Assembly (NCBI GenBank): GCA_000720805.1
Contig: JODI01000001.1
Location: 186,001-250,000, forward strand
Direction of reading: 5' to 3'
Length of the DNA: 64,000 nucleotides
DNA from: Streptomyces violaceoruber
GTDB taxonomy: Bacteria; Actinomycetota; Actinomycetes; Streptomycetales; Streptomycetaceae
A program made the translations under genes and the position numbers. Within the stretch, counting starts at the first letter, position 1, and each line of letters begins with the position of its first letter. The notes beneath the pieces are model-generated. The model did not search any database. It saw only the letters and a program-made list of their open reading frames with translations, and was not told the origin of the DNA. Positions 61,537-64,000 of the stretch are shown here, piece by piece.

Positions 61537-61620
61537 TCCGGAGTTCTCCTCTCAGTTTCTGCGTACGACAAAAACCTGATCGCGCCGAGATGATCGCCAT
61601 GCCTACGCCCGCCAGGTGAA

Positions 61621-62532
61621 TCAGCGCCACTCCACCGCGAAGGCCCGCCCCGGGTTCCGCACGAGGATCCGCTCCACCATCCCCTCGCCCAGCTCGACTT
61701 CGAGCCGAGGCCGCACCCGTCGCAGCAGATAAGGCATTCCCGGCCCGCCGTCGACCGAGCGCGCCTGCGCGGTCGTGGTGTCGCCGCCGAGCAGCAGCCG
61801 GTCGCCGTGCCCGGCGTCGGCGAGCGCACGGACGGCGCCCGGCATCCGCCAGTCCGTGGCGTGGTTGGCGCGTGACGGCCCGTCGAAGGCCAGATAGCAG
61901 CCCGACTCCGCGGCCTGGAGGTGCACTGCGCCGTCCGGGAAACGATTGAGGTGCCCCAGGATCACCCGGTGCGGCGGCACCTCCAACTCCCCGCAGAGCA
62001 GGTCGAGTACGTCCAGGGCGCCGGTGCCGAGTTCCAGGTGGACGGCGATGGGCGCTCCCGTCGCACGGTGCGCCTCGGCCGCCGCTCGCATGGTCCAGCG
62101 AGCGTGTGCGTCGAGGCCGTGGAAGCCACCCGCGACCTTGATCAGCCCCGCCCGGACTCCCGACGTGCCGATGCCCTCGGTGAGTTCGGCGACGAAGATC
62201 TCGGTGAGCCGACCGCGTAACCGGCGGAGCGTCTCGTCGTCATAGTGGACGGCCTGGTGCAGCCCGGTCGCGGCCACGACGAGCACTCCCGTCTCCCGGG
62301 ACAGCGGCGGCAGATCGGCGGCCCGTCGCCCGAGCCCGTACGGCGTCCACTGGACCACGCTGTCGCCGCCCTGGGCGAGGAACGCCGCCAACTCGGCGCG
62401 GGCGGCGGACACGTGCTGGAGCTCCTGCCCCGGCAGCCGGGGACTGCGGAAGAACAGATGGTCGTGCGCGTCACAGACGCCCAGGGCCGCGTGGCTCACG
62501 TCCCCGAGCACCGTACGGACCGCCCTCACCAT
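61621..62532 (-). CDS. Phosphotriesterase-like metal-dependent hydrolase
   Basis: 303 residues from the ATG at 62532, which overlaps the stop of the preceding gene by 7 bp. The binuclear metal site is complete: His pair in CDAHDHLFF, bridging Lys in GLIKVAGG, His in PIAVHLELGTG, His in ILGHLNRFPD and Asp in LLLGGDTTT. This is the phosphotriesterase/lactonase-like family; native substrates are usually lactones or esters. The weak ribosome-binding site fits coupling to the DUF4865 gene. Confidence 0.88.
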   Translation of the reverse strand: MVRAVRTVLGDVSHAALGVCDAHDHLFFRSPRLPGQELQHVSAARAELAAFLAQGGDSVVQWTPYGLGRRAADLPPLSRETGVLVVAATGLHQAVHYDDETLRRLRGRLTEIFVAELTEGIGTSGVRAGLIKVAGGFHGLDAHARWTMRAAAEAHRATGAPIAVHLELGTGALDVLDLLCGELEVPPHRVILGHLNRFPDGAVHLQAAESGCYLAFDGPSRANHATDWRMPGAVRALADAGHGDRLLLGGDTTTAQARSVDGGPGMPYLLRRVRPRLEVELGEGMVERILVRNPGRAFAVEWR

Positions 62533-63110
62533 CGCCGCCCCCGCGGCAGCCGGTTCCGCCCCGGCGACGACACATGCAGCACCTCGAACACGTCGCCTTC
62601 GGCCTTCGGCGCGTCGCGCTCCCAGAGCGAGAAGTGCACCAGCTCCCAACGGCTGGTGTCCACGGCGGCCGCCGCCAGCACCGCACCGTCCTGCGCGGCG
62701 AGCCGCCCCGCCTCGCGCACCGCGTCCTCGGCGACCTCCCCCAACCGCACTCCGTCCGGCACCCGTTGCCGCCGCCGCACCGCCTTCCGGGCCGGGGAAC
62801 CGACCGCGCCGCCCTCCTCGTACGCCAGCCCCGTCCACTGCCGGACCGAGGGCCGCCCGAAGTCGTCGGGGATCCCCTGGAAGGCGCCGCCCCACAGGAA
62901 GGCGTTCATGCCCTCCAGGGTCTCCCACAGGTAGAAGGGCCCGTACTGGTTGACCGGCGACCCGTCGGTGCCCCGCTCGCGCATGAGATACGCCTTGAGA
63001 CCCAGGCCCTCCCAGCCGTCGAGCAGGTTCCCCTTGCGGGCGACCCGGTCGCGGATGATGCCCATGTCGTAGTCGGCGGGCAACGTGACCTCGTACTGCA
63101 TGGCGTGCAT
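62526..63110 (-). CDS. DUF4865 family protein
   Basis: 194 residues from the ATG at 63110 (GGAGA upstream). Recognised by the N-terminal MQYEVTLPADYDMGIIRDRV and KAYLMRERG...NQYGPFYLWETLEGMNAFLWGG, characteristic of DUF4865. Members are ferredoxin-like/monooxygenase-type small proteins of unknown function often encoded near TetR regulators. It sits between a TetR gene and a phosphotriesterase-like gene in one operon. Confidence 0.8.
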   Translation of the reverse strand: MHAMQYEVTLPADYDMGIIRDRVARKGNLLDGWEGLGLKAYLMRERGTDGSPVNQYGPFYLWETLEGMNAFLWGGAFQGIPDDFGRPSVRQWTGLAYEEGGAVGSPARKAVRRRQRVPDGVRLGEVAEDAVREAGRLAAQDGAVLAAAAVDTSRWELVHFSLWERDAPKAEGDVFEVLHVSSPGRNRLPRGRRW

Positions 63111-63120
63111 CGGTGTCTCC

Positions 63121-63687
63121 TCAGGCCGGACGGTCGGGAGCGAGCAGCGACAACAGCCCCCGGACACCCGCGTCGAACGCGGCGGGCGAACCGGACGCGC
63201 GGGCGAGGACATAGCCGCCCTGGACGGTCGCGAGGACGGTTGCCGCGATCGCCTCGCCGTCCAGAGAGGGCGCGAACTGGCCCTGCTCCTTGCCCTCTTC
63301 GACAATCCCGGCGATCCGTTCACGGATCCGGTCGAGCGTCTCGTCGACCGGCGCACGCAGCTCGTCGCTGGCGATGATGTCCGGGTCCATCGTCAGCCGC
63401 CCGATCGGGCAGCCGCGCAGCACGTCGCGCTCGCGTCGCAGATATGCCTCGATCCGCTCGTACGGAGTGCCGGGACCGCCGAGTACTCCCTCGGCGGTAG
63501 CACGCAACTCCTCGGCCGTCCGCCGGATCGCGGCCAGGGCGAGGTCCGGCTTCCCCTTGAAATGGTGGTACATGCTGCCCTGCCCGGCTTCCGCCCGCTC
63601 CAGGATGGCCTTGGGGCTCGTGCCCACATAACCGCGCTCCCACAGCAGCTCACGGGTGGATTCGATCAGTCGCTCCGAGGTGCTCAC
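63121..63687 (-). CDS. TetR/AcrR-family transcriptional regulator
   Basis: 188 residues from the GTG at 63687; an ATG at 63702 would place the start inside the palindrome. The helix-turn-helix is TSPKAILERAEAGQGSMYHHFKGKPDLALAAI; the C-terminal part has GCPIGRLTMDPD and a ligand-binding helical bundle. First gene of an operon with DUF4865 and the phosphotriesterase-like hydrolase, which it probably represses along with itself. Confidence 0.9.
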   Translation of the reverse strand: MSTSERLIESTRELLWERGYVGTSPKAILERAEAGQGSMYHHFKGKPDLALAAIRRTAEELRATAEGVLGGPGTPYERIEAYLRRERDVLRGCPIGRLTMDPDIIASDELRAPVDETLDRIRERIAGIVEEGKEQGQFAPSLDGEAIAATVLATVQGGYVLARASGSPAAFDAGVRGLLSLLAPDRPA

Positions 63688-63694
63688 GCCATCA

Positions 63695-63716
63695 CTGTAC
63701 ATACTAGTAGTTACAG
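63695..63716. promoter_or_regulatory. 22-bp imperfect palindrome at the tetR start (candidate operator)
   Basis: Centre at 63705/63706 with core TACTAGTA (63702-63709) and outer arms CTGTA/TACAG; 18 of 22 positions are symmetric. It overlaps a TAGTAT -10-like element on the minus strand, 8 bp from the GTG, fitting autorepression by the TetR protein. Confidence 0.65.
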
Positions 63717-63863
63717 AAGTCGAGGTCCGGGGAGAGCACCACCACGGCACCCGCGTACTCCCCGGGAGGTACGCACACTGCCGCTGGCCGTACGACGACC
63801 CGGGCCACTGCCCGGAGCCATTGTCGAGGCATCACGGAAAACCCACCTGGGAGATGACTCGAC

Positions 63864-64000
63864 ATGCAGACTCTGGCGCACTTCGGCGACGGCGGCCCCG
63901 GCCCGTGGATCCTGCTCTTCCCCTTGATCTGGGCAGCCGTCGTCATCGGCGGCATCACCCTGCTGCGCCGCACCGTGTGGCGCGGACGCGGCGGACCCTG
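63864..64000 (+). CDS. Small membrane protein (3' partial)
   Basis: The ATG at 63864 follows GGGAG at 9-nt spacing. The visible 45 residues have one membrane helix (WILLFPLIWAAVVIGGITLL) followed by basic RRTVWRGRGG and run off the window. The pattern resembles small actinobacterial membrane proteins that end in a SHOCT domain, but that part is not visible. Confidence 0.55.
   Translation, partial: MQTLAHFGDGGPGPWILLFPLIWAAVVIGGITLLRRTVWRGRGGP

Noticed and set aside
1..64000. tRNA, rRNA, CRISPR arrays or intact insertion sequences
   Set aside because: None was recognised on reading both strands; a covariance-model scan would be needed to exclude a missed small RNA.

Overview
The window is high-GC actinobacterial DNA, most likely from Streptomyces or a close relative. 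Third codon positions are almost all G/C, GTG starts and 1-8 bp stop/start overlaps are common, and the gene content is typical of that genus (LCP protein, LuxR/NarL two-component pair, ROK regulator, CsoR-type copper promoter, opp and tct transporters). I saw no rRNA, tRNA, CRISPR array or intact transposase. The left end cuts an SDR gene and the right end cuts a small membrane-protein gene.

Layout. (1) 1-13032: an acyl-CoA/ketone metabolism island. The first operon holds an SDR, a thiolase, an HMG-CoA-synthase-like protein fused to a DUF35 Zn-ribbon/OB domain, an SCP-x/Ltp-type thiolase and a second SDR. It faces a triple-fused LivH-LivM-LivG gene across a strong hairpin. Divergent from that runs an operon of Liv-type binding protein, LivF, LuxE-like and LuxC-like enzymes, with no luciferase. 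(2) 13007-17161: tctCBA tripartite carboxylate transporter and a CitB-type response regulator whose kinase is reduced to a frameshifted stub. (3) 17208-19067: Ser/Thr kinase with an external peptidoglycan-binding domain. (4) 19307-27188: proline iminopeptidase plus oligopeptide transporter operon and a divergent FadR-type regulator. (5) 27326-33599: surface-polymer genes (acyltransferase, FemAB/CelD-like transferase, a dead NodB domain fused to a processive GT2, an LCP protein with octapeptide repeats). (6) 33607-37790: flavin monooxygenase-like protein, NarL two-component pair, methyltransferase. (7) 37973-44547: tightly coupled sugar operon (Gfo/Idh oxidoreductase, DUF6807, cupin, sugar ABC importer, DUF624). 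(8) 44835-45872: copper-responsive secreted protein. (9) 45924-50698: GH15 hydrolase, a MITE, a DeoR repressor and a divergent SIS isomerase-aldolase pair. (10) 50735-56839: a KAP P-loop NTPase divergent from a 1541-residue NB-ARC/TPR protein ending in an HExxH peptide-hydroxylase-like domain. (11) 56900-64000: RlmG-like methyltransferase, AlkB, ROK regulator, RpiB-like isomerase, gene remnants, tautomerase, phosphotriesterase-like hydrolase, DUF4865, a TetR regulator and a partial membrane gene.

Most unusual item: the NB-ARC-TPR-HExxH fusion (52214-56839). It joins a module resembling the TPR helper of FxSxx-COOH peptide systems to a domain resembling alpha-ketoglutarate HExxH peptide beta-hydroxylases. 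No radical-SAM partner and no FxSxx precursor lie next to it. A 21-codon ORF with a good ribosome-binding site overlaps its start, and a KAP NTPase lies divergent to it. Other items worth checking are the luciferase-less LuxC/LuxE pair in a transporter operon, the HMG-CoA synthase-like protein without its catalytic cysteine, and several near-perfect operator palindromes.
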